Positions 24,283 to 46,720 of a DNA stretch of 64,000 nt are shown here, piece after piece. Position 1 is the first letter of the stretch. The number at the start of each line of letters is the position of its first letter. This DNA is from Typha latifolia (taxonomy: Eukaryota > Streptophyta > Magnoliopsida > Poales > Typhaceae), in the NCBI GenBank assembly GCA_019914945.1, contig CM034100.1, forward strand, positions 14,457,096-14,521,095, written 5' to 3'. Below the pieces are notes generated by a model. That model was not told the origin of the DNA, did no database searches, and worked only from the letters and a program-made list of their open reading frames with translations. The position numbers were made by a program, and so were the translations under genes.

Positions 24283-27200
24283 TTATGCTTCACTTGGTTC
24301 TGGAAGTGTGATTAAACGTGATGACGAGTCGTACACCAATGGAGTGCTACAGCTGATTAAAAAGACATCACAGTGGTAAGATCCAAGGATAGTGTTTTAA
24401 GTAATCTACAGAAATATGTTGCTAAAATAACTCTTACTTTGAACATTTCACAGTATTTGTCGAACCACCACTAGGTACTGTCAGTATAGTCCCAAAGAAG
24501 GAAACGTTTTCTGTACCGCAGTTTGGACATGGGCCCTAACAATTCAGTATATCTATTAGATTTTTGCCCTTGCACTAACTGAATTTATAAGTGGTAAAGT
24601 ATAATTGAGACAAAAGGCATACTTTTAAAATTAAAAAGTCCTTCAATATGGCACTTGTAATTGCCTGTGCTGACCAAAAGATGAGAGGCAAAGCAGCAAA
24701 CCATGTGAAGATGAAACTGAAAGGCTCTGGCAACTGCATTATGACAGAGAGCTCAAAGGTCAATAAAGCAAGTAGAACTACAAAGGGTAATTCAGAGATG
24801 TGTTATATCCAAAAGTTGCATAGTAGGAACTTGGAAGTAACATTGGTAATTCATTAGGAATAATTATGCACATGAGCTCACATTGGAAAATATATATAAA
24901 TAGGGACGCCCACCAGAAAGACAAGAAGGACAAGGCCGTAGGATTTAGTTAAGGGTTATTATCAGTACCATGATCTACTTTTTCCATAATGTGACTAGGG
25001 ATGATTAGTATATCTATCACTTATCTCTTGAATCTCTTCATGTGTACTGAACAAAGTAGCATGTAGCTAATTCCTAAGACATATCAAAGTCACTAACATC
25101 TAGTCACCAAAAAGATGCAGTTCCATATTCTTCCTTCATGAAAGTCAAGATCCTTTAAAGTTTATATTAACTTTGCTTCCCCTTTTTTTAGTGCTATAAT
25201 TGTGTTGTTGTTAGGTTTTATTGCTTATTGCCTCTGCTAGGCAGTTGAGTACTCCTATAAGATTCCTCAATATTTGTACATATCATATATTCCTAGCTGA
25301 GCTTCATTATCTATAATTATGTTAATTAGAGTTAGCCAACTCAGGTTCCTGAACATTTGTACTCCAACTCCGATGGGATGCCTATTATTTACAGAAATTA
25401 AACTACATGATTCACAAATTTCACAAGCAGACCGCTTCTGTTTTATAACTCCTGATAATTGGTACACATTCTGTCCTCTAAGCATAACCACACTCATTTT
25501 GCACCATTATCGTTAATCCTTCTAAATAGTTTGAAAGGACTGTAAGGCGGCTGATAAGCTTTTCCATGTTTTCAATTTTTTCACTTCATTACTAAAAAAA
25601 AATATATATCTTTCATTCAGATTGTATGATCAAATTATGAAGCGAGGGACTGCACATTTTAAAATGAACCAAATAACAATAATATGATGTTTAGAGACTG
25701 ACAAGAAGAAACTCAACATACTACCAGTAGCTTGCTTTTCAGGAAAACTTGTATGCTTCATAAGCTGAATTTTATCATATAAACAAGAATATAGACCTCA
25801 CCTCCATAAGATATGTGATCTCAAAACCTGTCAAATCATCTAGGAAGAAGAACCTGTAAAGGCAAAGTAGATACCAAAGGAGAGAGTTAGTGAAATTGGC
25901 TATCAGTAGACCTCACCAAATTCAAGTTTTAGATCATTTTGGAAGTACAAATTATCTTATACTTCTGAAGTGCTTGCCTAAATTAGATTACTTGGCAGAC
26001 ATATCAGATTTATTAGTATTACTATGCCTAGAAAATTCTGAGATCAGTCATGTTGACATTTGCAATGTTACCAAATGGTAGTCTTTTTCCCTATAAAATT
26101 GTTATATAAAATTTTTTGGCATGCTGCATATTACAACTGCAAGGATGGACAATGTACAATAAAGCCAAAATCCAAGCCTTGAAATAAGAGGGCTGATGAT
26201 TTCTTATTTCTAGGGATGATAATCTCTAGAACAACTTGAAATATGAAGATCCATGAATTAGTTGCACACTGTGAGTTACTCGCAAACAGCCTGCATCAGT
26301 ACTACTATAACAAGGTTACAAACTTACAATCTACAGATAGTGCATGGCATACATGTTCTCAACTGTCTATATATACTTATTTATAATAATTTCTTCAGAT
26401 ACTTTCCTTCCCTAAGATTCCCTAAGATGAGATGGCGGTAGAGGAGGCTTGGATCAAAAGTTGTAGTTAAACTTTAACTATATTTAGAAGGCTTATGAGA
26501 TTGGTAACATTTTTCAGCCAATTCAATATACCAGTGATGTATTTATTTATTTATTGAGAAAATATACCAGGATTAAAATCTAGGAAACAAAAATGCTAAG
26601 AGAACAGGTAACTCCTATAATTCTCAGTCAATGAAGCCTTTGATGAAGTATGCAGTATATTAGACTACTCACAATGTTAGAGCCACAACAGCAGCAGGCA
26701 CATTCAATAGGAACATCTTGAAGTAGTCGACCGTCAAGTCACTATAGACCTGTAAGAATATAAATTGCATCATGAAATCAACTTTACTAAATAGTGAATA
26801 TATTTTGTCAAAAAATAGTGGGAAATGTCTGCAGTAATTGTAAAGGTGAATATTTTCAAACACAGTATAAACATGTAGGCATATCTGACCACCTTTATTA
26901 GATCAAGAGACCCCGTGGACTGACAAATCATTTTACATGATAATAGCTAAGAGAATTTGTTACATTTCTATGTGTCTCAATGTCAATTTGCTGAGTCTGA
27001 TTAAATATTTCCTATATTAATTGACTGGAGTTGCAATGTCTCAATGGACTATGAATAGGTTGATCTTGTGAGCTTGTTACTTTGGTTCATGAACCAGCTC
27101 TTAAACATGTGTGTGAGATTAATACCACAGAGCCTATGATCTTTCAAGAATCAAAAGTATACTTAATTCTCATATTATTCATCTTTTCTATTATCAACTT

Positions 27201-29765
27201 TATTTGGCTTATCTTGGAAGTTGGTCTTACTAGTGAGCTTCAAGTTTATCTTGTCTGTTGATGAAGTAAAAACAAGCTGAAGTAGAAGAATGCGTACTTT
27301 TAGCTGAAGTACAAGAATGCTTACTTTGCACACAAGTATGAAAGAAGCAAGCAAAAACAACTCAAATTTGTGTCAACTTTGCAAACTGTGTGAAACCATA
27401 TATATTTGATTTGCAAGATCAAAGTATGTTCTACTATCCACAATTCAAATTACTTGCTATGGGATCTAATGAAATTTTCCAAATTTTGTTAACTGATATA
27501 TATTTCATTTGCACTTGAATCCCTATATGCTTTGGTTGGCATCATTAGTCAATGTAAACAAGTTTTTAGGAAATATAACGACTTTACTAATAAGCATGCC
27601 ATCAAGTAATGTTGGACATCTGAAGAACTAGTATTATTTCTGATGACACTAACAGTGTGACTACTAATAAATGAAGTCCAACACTAGAAATAAGTTCAAA
27701 AGTTTCACTAGAATCTACCTTTCTACTACGAAGACTGCATCGGGGACCTTCCTGCACAATGCTGCTCCCTTCTTTCTAGAGAAGTAAAAGGAACACAATT
27801 TAAAGAAATCTAGTGAGATATACAGTTCAACAATTTATAAAATCTGATGCTACATTCCCTTTTCCTCAGATAGTATGATTAAATTGAAAAAGAACTAGGA
27901 AATACCAACAGTATTCTTTATAAGATAACTAAATTGAACTCTGTGTTTCTAGTTTCTAGATCACAACCCAAACTAAGGTCTTAAGTTTTCAAAGTCCATA
28001 AAATCATACATAACTTGTGCAAATATCAATACTAAAAGATCAAACTGTCAAGAAATGCTATAACAAACTGTCATGGCATGTTCACATTTTGTGACCAAGA
28101 TGCAATATATAAAAAATACCTCGATTTTCCTTGTTTTAATATAAACAGATCTACATTGCTAAAAGGACATTTTGCCTTCATAACAAAAATCTCACGTCTA
28201 ATTGGTATATTCTAGTGGAGACACCCAGAATGCCATTTAGCCACTACTTGCTTGAGCAGTTCCACTGAACTGATTGTCTAGAACTTGCCCCCCCTCCCCC
28301 CCTCCAAAAAAAAAATCCCCAAAACAGAACCTTCATTAAAACTGGAAAGATGCAGGTAACAAAGTTTTAACTTAACTGTTATAAGTTATGTTTCATGAGA
28401 AGAAAGAGAAAATAAACTAAGCAATCTAATCATCACTGATTCATGATCAAACAAAAAGTGATACTATGATATATTGATCAACTTCATATTTCATATTATC
28501 TCAGCCGACAGTGCTCACAGCAATAATCAAGCTCAGAAAAGATCATATTTGAGGTTAGATATATACGGGTTAAAGTTTTAAACTAAAAGAATATCTCTTG
28601 GCTTAGTTCTAATTAAATGTTTCACCCAAATAGAGAAGTGCAAACCTTTAATCTCAACTTCAGTTCATCAAATTCAACATCTGTCATTATGGGATTGCCA
28701 GACACATAAGCCATGGAAGCTTCCAATAGCTTTTGTTCGTCTGGACCTGAAATAACAGAGGTAAGGTAAACAGCAACAAAAGGCTTCAGAAGTAGAAGCT
28801 TCTAATGATAACACAGAAGACAAGATTTTCTTGCAATGACAGGACATACTTAGCATGACCACACTGCTTCCTTCCCACATTAGTTCTTCCTTGAGATTAT
28901 CAAATTCTTCGTTAGACATAATTGCCGTTTTGTCATAATAAAAAGCCTGAACGCACACCACTTTGTTAGCTAAAAATTCATCCAAGATAATAATTGATCA
29001 CCATATGATGATAATGCATGTAAGAAGAATACTTGTAGTGCTTGCAAGAATTCCTGTTCAAGCTCTCCAATAGACTTTTTCTGCTTTTTGTCTATGCTGC
29101 AATATGGAAGGACATTGCTATCGACAACTTCATCACCCTGCACCTGACCTGCAATTGGAACTAAGAGTTAGAAACAAAGTAACCACTAATTATATGACTG
29201 ACAAATTCAATACCACTTTTTAAAAAAAGGAATACGTGCGAGAAAGTAGAATATTATAACAGAGTTACCTGAACATTAGACACATCTCACTGTCTCAAAT
29301 AAAAAAATCCAGGTGTAGTCAACTACATCTAGTATGTGATTATCCACTCGCTGGACTAAAGTTCAGATTAGTCCAGAAAAGATTTAAGCTCAAGGTTAAA
29401 CATTTGCAAAACCTAATTCACTTCTCCAAACAGAGACACATTCTCGGAGATTCTCGTGCGCCACTAGTCCAAAGCAAACAGCGCAAAACGAGAACTTGTA
29501 TAACAAAATCCATCACCGACCAAGAAAGATTCGAAGCAATCGAGGCCTAACCTTGCTGATCGGTGGCTCGGATGCGGCGTACCAAGAATGCTCGGCCAGG
29601 ACGGCGGCGCGGGAGCCGGATCGTGACGGTGGAGGAGGAGGAGGAGGAGGAGGCGAGAGGAGAGGGTCTGAAGAGGAGAGGGCGAGGAGGGTTGGAGGAA
29701 CGGAGGCGGGAGAGGAGGGAGAGGCGAGGGGAGAAGGGGGAGAGCCAGGCTTCGGAGGAGGCCAT
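24283..29765 (-). CDS. PGRL1: PGR5-like protein 1 (PGRL1), thylakoid cyclic electron flow protein
   Basis: Ten GT-AG exons join in phase to 330 residues: 29552-29765, 29033-29148, 28850-28946, 28646-28746, 27719-27775, 26673-26749, 25802-25853, 24623-24733, 24438-24535 and 24283-24352. Residues about 1-65 are a Ser/Arg/Pro-rich chloroplast transit peptide. The core has NEEFDNLKEELMWEGSSVV and EGPRCSLRSRKVYSDL. Two membrane segments lie at about 204-225 and 245-265, followed by CPNCG and CSNC zinc/redox motifs. Redox cysteines equivalent to Arabidopsis C82 and C183 appear as C88 and C189; the C-terminal four are C278, C281, C306 and C309. PGRL1 works with PGR5 in antimycin-sensitive cyclic electron flow around photosystem I. 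The frame is open for 67 codons upstream of the chosen Met; I chose MASSEAW because a transit peptide starts there. Confidence 0.96.
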
Positions 29766-31636
29766 GGAAGAGAGGAGAAGAGATGGTTTGTGGGAGAGAG
29801 GAGAGAGTGGTGGTGAAGTGAAGTAGGGAAAGATAAGGAGAAGACGTGTGGAGGGAAAGCGGGGGAGGAAATCTGATACTTTCTCGAGTGTCCGACCGTT
29901 GCTCGAGAGATATGGGATCGGATGAGTGACCAGGAAGACCAAACAGCTTTCCACATTCCCACCCACTGGGGTTCTTTTTTCATGTGAGTACCTACATTTT
30001 GATCTTATTGAGAAAACTTATTTCCGTTTTTCATAATTGTGACAAACTTTAAAACTATCAAAAATATTATAATTGTATTTTGACTCTATCAGGATTCCTA
30101 TTATAATTATTTTTAAATATAAATGACTAAAATATTTTTTTTCTTGATATTGGAATGTAAATATTATCATTAAAATTTTTTTTTCTTGTTGATATTAGCA
30201 AGTAATATTATATAGCTTTCGAATCATTATATTTATACAAGAAAAATATGATTTTTTTTACTAATCTAAGTTTAGTTTTAACTATAATTTGTTAGATTTA
30301 ACTAATAATATATCCTTCTTGAAAGAGCTCAATAATTTTCATGGCAATAATAATATTTTGAAAGTACAGTGACAAAATATGTAAAAATACCTTATATAGT
30401 TATATAGTTATATATATATATATAGTCTCATATTTCAAGTGCATTAGTTATGGAAAAGCCTCTGGATAATCTGTATGAATATTTTCAGTATATTCTCTAT
30501 TTTTACGTAACTTTTTATTAAAAATATAGAATAATATGACGTTTTTTATGTACCATGATTATCTTTGGTGAAGGCAAACACTCTTTATTTTTCACCTTTA
30601 CGTATTTATAAATATACTCCTGCTGCAAAAAGCAAAGCAATTTTAATGGCAAAGAATATAATTACGTTAAGACTCTATGAACTATTGATTATTTTTATAT
30701 GCATCTCATCATCTTCTTTCTATTCAGTACACTTATGACCTCCTAAAGTATAAAAATCCTATCCCATAAATTTTGACGCTCTTAATAAAAATTATAAAGT
30801 GATAATTTTATCCTTAATTCTTCTCTCTTCTTTTTTAAATAAGAGTAATGATTCCTAGAGACTCTAACATTGATCAGATGAGACTTACTATGTCCTTTTT
30901 AAATTAAAAAAATCAAATAGATAACTAAGGGGAGAGATATTTTAGAGAGTTTTTATAGTTAAAGGTGTCAAATTATCAATGTGTTATGAAACAAAACTTA
31001 GGAAGTTGAAAAAAGAAATAATAGTTTAAGGAGTCTAAGCCCACTCGCAACCATCAATTGTTAGTCACAAGTAACAAGAGTATTGTATATCTTTTCCTTT
31101 TGCATTTTGTTAATAGGGAGTTTCTTTCATTAATTTGGTTAATTAAGAGGGAGTTATCGTTGATAACTAAAATTGCTATTAGGTTAAAATTTTAGACATA
31201 ACATACTTATATTCAAATTAACATCTTAATTTTTCATCCTATACTAATTACCAGCAACATTTGGGGTACCTTCTTAAGAATCTTTAACATTAATACTCTT
31301 GGTTCGGAGTCGTACTTGGATCCTCACATACAACCATACATACAAGTGCAACGTCTAAAGTATAAATTAAGGAATTAATTAACATATCGCTTAGTGGGAC
31401 AATTATTTTTAATTAGCTGGATTGTGTTTTGACACTTGAAAATAGCCTTCTTCAGCTAATGATATTTTATTGTCGACAATTTAAATAAAACACTTCAATC
31501 AAGCCCGACACGAGCTATATATAGATAGCGATTCAAATTATAAAGACGACGACGCAGACTTGAAGTACTTCAAGGTAGGACACAAACATATTAGAAAGCA
31601 AGGAAGAGAGGGATGTGTAAGTAGAAAGGCTTCAAT
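29766..31636. other. Spacer: PGRL1 promoter and 3' flank of anthocyanidin synthase
   Basis: The first about 200 bases should hold the PGRL1 5' UTR and core promoter. From about 29990 the sequence is AT-rich, with a short (AT)n at about 30410-30422. I see no gene or clear transposon. Confidence 0.5.
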
Positions 31637-33135
<1,499 letters not shown>

Positions 33136-33230
33136 TTATCCTTGTAGTACTTCTTCCAACTTCTATGACTAATTTGTATACCTTCTTGGAGTATATAGGA
33201 AGTGCTGTTGGGCCATGAGGTAGGTATGTA

Positions 33231-33240
33231 GATATTTATA
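33231..33240 (-). promoter_or_regulatory. Candidate TATA box of ANS
   Basis: The sense strand reads TATAAATATC about 190 bp upstream of the ATG. This fits a start of transcription near 33200 and a leader containing the microsatellite. A second, weaker candidate (TATATA) lies near 33191-33197. Confidence 0.45.
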
Positions 33241-33411
33241 CACACACATATGGAGAGAGGGAGAGATGGGAAGAGAATAAGGTGGAACGCCGCATGCTAC
33301 CTACGCCCATGCATGTAACTACCCCCGCCTAACAGGAGGAGGACACTTGACAGGCCACGATTGGCTGGAAGAATCATGTGACCTCCTATCGTTCACTTGA
33401 ACTACGTGAAC

Positions 33412-33417
33412 CACGTG
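33412..33417. promoter_or_regulatory. G-box (CACGTG) upstream of ANS
   Basis: Palindromic CACGTG about 370 bp upstream of the ANS start, with a second ACGT core at 33404-33407. ANS promoters are commonly driven by MYB-bHLH-WD40 complexes and light factors that use such sites. Binding here is inferred. Confidence 0.4.
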
Positions 33418-34419
33418 CATGGTCCAACGCACGGTCCAAACAGTGATTGGAGGAGACGTAAGCCGTTGATTTCCGAATGGACGGTAGTGATGGACTCGCG
33501 GGAGGGTAAATTTTGTCCGGAAAGGGGTTAACGGGTTTGACTGGAGGATTTGGGAGGTGGTGGCGCGAAGAGCAGGTGACGGAGTCACGTTGCAACTTAC
33601 GGTCGCAGTCCAAGCATTCAAAACTGCGACGATTTGCCGTCGTTTCTAGGAGTGGGGGAAGTGAAAGATTTATGAGTTCCATTTTGGGACAAATTTGGAG
33701 ATCTTACTTCAAAGAGACATTTATGAGATTTATTCTACTTGCTCAATGTTAGATAAGACATGGGACAAGGAGAGATGGTGACTTTTATTTTATAGAGTTA
33801 ATAGATATATCTAGACATTTATTCTATTTGCTCAATGTTAGTGACCGATGCGCCAATTTATCCTGTTGATATGAAAAGGTTTTCAAATGCATCCAGGGAG
33901 GCAAAAGACATTTTTAATAGTTCTAACAGGTCTATATGTCAAAAAACATAAGTTCAAAAAAGATACATGGAAGATAATATATATGAAAAATTATGATAAA
34001 AAAATAATATAACATAAAAAATTATGAAAAATTATATGATAGTTTAGAAAGTCTAAATATAATTATTTCTTAATATGAATATAAAGAGAAATTTGCGCAC
34101 AACAACCCTCAAATTAAAACAGCTAGCGAGTAGTCTCTGTCCAAACCTCTCAAAGGTACGAGGCAATTGAAACACAAATAGGTCGGTACCAATCATTAAT
34201 TTGGATAACAGAACAGAGACGGGAGAATATGTAGTCTCCTCTTTTCTGGGAAAGAAGTGAGTCCCATTTTTAATAGCAAAACTGAGTGATTGTTGCATCG
34301 CATAATAAAAGACTAGTACTCTGCGTAATGACTTCTTTACATTATTACTTTATTAGCAAAATGGACGTGCCATCACATAAAATAAAAGAATATACGTGCT
34401 ACCTAGCCATCCATGCAGC

Positions 34420-42666
<8,247 letters not shown>

Positions 42667-44568
42667 TTCTTGCAAGTATGGAGAGAGAGATTGAGAGAGC
42701 GATAAGTGGCGATAACGAGGTGGTGGAAGGGGGAGTAGTCCAGTAGGAGGGGATCGGATGCGGCCGCGGGACTTGGGAGGAGATACGCCTCGTGTGGTTG
42801 AAACCGAGGACGGAGGAGATGAACGCCACGTGTGCGGGAAAAAGTCCTCCTCGGAGATCAACTATATATAATTTTTATTGAGGCTATTGAGTATTTGAGG
42901 CCGCTCGTGTCATTTTCAGCCAAAAGACTGTGCCACGTGGCCTTGAACCCGACCAGACTACTCCGAGCTCTAATGATGGCCCGTGGTTTGACCCGCTTAG
43001 ATTTGGAATCTAAGGCCCTGCCCTGTTTGAATGATTCAAGCCCAATTGTCTGCAAACGAGGGGGGAGCTAGCCATGCATGAACAAAATGAGATACAATTT
43101 TCCTAAATCCGAATAAGAGGATTAAATTTAAACGGGTAAAATTTCTTTTGATAGCACTAATTGAATTAAAATACTTTCATTATAATCTTTTATCTACAAA
43201 TTATATTAATTGCGAAATTTATTCTCTTTTTTATATATATAAAATATTATTAATTACATTATTATAACAGATAATACTTTTATAAGTATTTCTATATGAT
43301 TAGAGATATTGCATCCACTCCCCTAAATAAAATTCCTAGCTCCCCATTCAGATCCTTCTTCTTTGTTTGTATATCCTTCGTAATTTGTATTTACATATAT
43401 ACCCTTTCAAACCTTCTCATTTTTATATAGATTCTCTTCGAGTTTAGTGTTTTATAACTATATGTTACAATTTGAACAATTCAATAGATAGCAACATGAA
43501 GGGAAAAAAAAAAAGATCCACTTCATTGAGAGTAATATATGTAAAAATAAAGATAAGTATGTGTTTTTACTATTAAACTGATTTAATTGTTGGTTAAATT
43601 GCATAGAATCTATGCAAAAGTAAAGATTTTAAAGGGTTTATCTAAAAACCAAATATTATAGAGCCAAATTGATACGAAACCCATCTAATTTACCATGATT
43701 TATATCTCTGGATTCCACTCACTTGAATGATGAGTTTATTAGCGTTGTCTAATCACACCGACCAGCCCAAATAAATCATTCATAAACATCATATCATCCT
43801 AACAAATGTCCATTTAGCAAGATATAAGTTTAACGTTTTCTAAATTATTAAAAAAGTTTTTCAATATTAGCTTCCAAACAAACCAATAATTATGGTAATT
43901 ATTTACGAAAACAATCCTCATTGTCCTTTATCTATCCTCAGAGGTGTTGGAAAACGAAGAAACGATACACAGAGAACAATGCAGTGGTCCCAAATAGGTG
44001 ATATTAATCTAAATTTGTTTGGTTCCTCCGTACGTCATAGGATATTATTCTTAACAAGTAAAGTTTTCAAAATCAAGGAGATGCCAATGTGGCATGGTCC
44101 ATGTCCTTCTCTTAGTACAATCAAACACTATCAGTTCAAAGACAAACCACCCACCATTGAAAGAAGTAAAAAGAAAGAGGAGAGAAGAAGAATAATAATA
44201 ATAATAATAAGGTAAATTTACATTCTCCCATTGATATGGTGACACCTCTGATCTTCTTCCTCCTCCTCTACGTACGTACTACTGCAAAGAAGGAAAAAAA
44301 AGAAAAAGAAAAGAAAAAAAATTTCCCCCGACAAAAGCTAACAGATCCAACCAAACGACATCAGGCTCCCAGCAAAAGCCCAAATACTTGCAACTGAAAA
44401 GAAAAAAACGCCCATCTCTGAAAAGGAGAAGCGGAACAAAGCGAATCTACCATCCTCTTTATACAGACCCCTAACGTGCTTACCATATATATGTTCTCAT
44501 TTTTTTTTTTTTTTTTTTTTTTTTGTTCAATGTACATCATACATAGTTACAATACCATGTATCATCCA
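42667..44568. other. PGM promoter and 3' flank of the DUF4378 gene
   Basis: The first 300-400 bases are GC-richer and hold the PGM leader and proximal promoter with two G-boxes. From about 43080 the sequence is AT-rich with no gene seen. Small repeats include an AAT run near 44191-44210 and a T-run at 44500-44524, shortly past the DUF4378 stop. Confidence 0.5.
42827..42832. promoter_or_regulatory. G-box (CACGTG) upstream of plastid PGM
   Basis: CACGTG about 160 bp upstream of the PGM start codon, with a second copy at 42934-42939. Paired G-boxes suggest light or sugar control, which is inferred. Confidence 0.35.
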
Positions 44569-46547
44569 TCACAATCGATCGACTAAGCAAGCACCGGACG
44601 ACCCACGACACGCCACGTGCGCATCGTCCCCCGCGCCTTGATTTCCGAGGGCCGTTTCCGTTATTTGTATATGTCGTGACGTCAGCGTGAGCAGCGCAGC
44701 GGCGGCGTCCCCGAGGAGGTCGTCAACGATAGCCTCGCCCACCTCGGCCACGACGCCCTCGGCCTCGCACGCCACCGCGGGGTGCCGTAGCACCCGGCGC
44801 ACGTTGGCCTCGGCCAGGTCCCCGGCCACGAGGGCGTCGATGTCGCCGAGGACCCGGCAGTCGGCGGCCGGGAGACGACGGATACCCTCCCACACCTCCT
44901 TCAGTACCGAGGGCGGCGCTGGCGAATCTCGCCCGCCTCCCGCTAACCTGCGCCTTCTCTCGTCCTGGAGGTCGTCGAGGTTCTCCTGCACGAGGTGGAA
45001 CAGCAGCCGCCGGTTCCAGCGGTGCCGGAGGGGCCCGAGGAGGTTGAATGGGAGCTCGAGCTCGAGCTGGTGGAACACGATCGGGTCGATCCGCGATCCC
45101 GTGCATCTGCCGCGGGATAGGATCGAGCTCACGTATCTGTACTCGGGATCTTGCTCCTGCGGCACGTGGCTACTCTTTTGTGCGCATCGACTTGTGGTAG
45201 TACCACTACTGCTAGTTCCTCTCTTGATCAAATCCCGCGGGGGAGTTTCACTTCTTTGGGCCGAAGGGAATCTCTCGCAGCTATCCCTCTTAGTACACTT
45301 GGCTGCCTTCACCCCCACTTGGTCTCTAATTGCGACGGGTGGCGGCGGCGGTGGTCGCGATGGCTTTACTATTACTAAATCATTCTCCAAATTATTCTTG
45401 GGTTGGGTTCGTAATTTGTCGTCGGCGGCGCACACTACGCTCTTCATGGGTGGTCGCGTCCTCTTCGATCGGATTCCATTTTGATCCCCATTGGCTGCTG
45501 CTCTTCTATTAGTGACGCTCTCCTTCACCTGCTTCACGATCTCGCGGGCGTAGTGGTGGCTCCTCGGGCTCTTATTCTCGTCCAATTGCTGCCTCCCAAG
45601 ATCTTTCATCTTTCTAGGCTTTGCGGTATATAAGGATGGAGATCCGGGTGATGACAAGTCTTCGCATAGGTTGTTCATGTTTTCCTTGTTGTTCATATGT
45701 AGTGAAAGTCTCGGTTCGAATTCCCACGGCCTCACCGACGATGCCCTCGGTGTGTCCGGCAACGAGCGAGATCCCGCGTCGAGCCTAATTTGCGGTAGAG
45801 CCGGCGGAGAATTGCAGTTTAGAATCCTCAGAGGCTGCCGTTGTGGTTGTGTCGGCGATGCTTTCTTGCACTCCTCACTTGCAATTGCTTTCTTCTTTTT
45901 CTTCTTCTTCTTCTTCTTCTCCTCTTCTACCATAACTGGCGTGTGGAACCCTGTGGTCACCGGAGACATCGCCGGATCCGGTAGCCCGTCGAGGCCCATG
46001 AGCCGCGCGACAAGGCTCGGAGTCCTCGGCGTCTCGGCCTGCGTACTTCTCCTCTCTTCTTCAAACACCACCATCTTCTTATTGGTAGTTAATTGTATCC
46101 CAAGCTCAAACTAGTAACATTAGAAAAGAAAAAAAAAATTTAGCCATCAAACATGCACATATATATTAATTCCCAACGATCTATATAACAAATGGACAAC
46201 TCTAGCAGACTCACAGGAACGTCGTAAAACTCCGCCGCCGCCGACGATTTACCCTCGTCGAGCTCCAGGCTGTTCCTCGGCGCCTCGACCCCTGAGTCAA
46301 ATTTCCAAATACATCACACGCTCACACTAACTACAAAAAAAAAAAGAAAAAAGAAAGAAAGAATCCCAAGCAAGTCATAGTAATCCTCACCTTTGGTATA
46401 AGAGGCAACTCGCGGAGACGAATCCGGCGGCGCTCGACTAACGTTTCCCGCTGCGAAGAGCAAGTGGTGGAAATCCAAGTAATGCAACATCCCACTCATG
46501 CATCCAGGGCTCTCCTTCTCCCCTCTATACCACTCCGATCTCCCCAT
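44569..46547 (-). CDS. DUF4378 / TRM-like (LONGIFOLIA-related) protein
   Basis: Three exons (46391-46547, 46215-46291, 44569-46110) join in phase to 591 residues. The N-terminal GCMSGMLHYLDFHHLL resembles the first motif of DUF4378/TRM proteins. VARLMGL (residues 112-118) is the DUF3741-type motif, preceded by PRTPSL. The C-terminal DUF4378 domain spans about 398-550, starting at PEYRYVSSIL and ending near IVDDLLGD. The middle is low-complexity, with a run of ten lysines (143-152) and six prolines (331-336). TRM/LONGIFOLIA proteins recruit TON1-PP2A to microtubules and influence cell elongation and organ shape; this role is inferred by family. The first two small exons would be lost if only the long open frame were taken. 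A (GA)n tract lies just upstream of the start. Confidence 0.88.
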
Positions 46548-46689
46548 TGCAATCTTTCTCTCTCTCTCTCTCTCTCTCTCTCCCCCTCCCTCCCCCCAAA
46601 GAAGCTAGCTAGCAAGAGAAGACCACTACTAAGAGTTTAATTAAGAGGGGGAGCGGGAAAAACGGATCGGCTTAGATGAATCTTTTGGC

Positions 46690-46720
<31 letters not shown>

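Noticed and set aside
29513..29983. Long overlapping open frames on both strands around 29.5-30.0 kb
   Set aside because: They are other frames and an upstream extension of PGRL1 exon 1; only the MASSEAW frame matches the family and splices in phase.
44687..45484. 265-codon plus-strand open frame rich in Arg and Ser
   Set aside because: It lies antisense inside the DUF4378 third exon and reflects its GC bias; no family resemblance.
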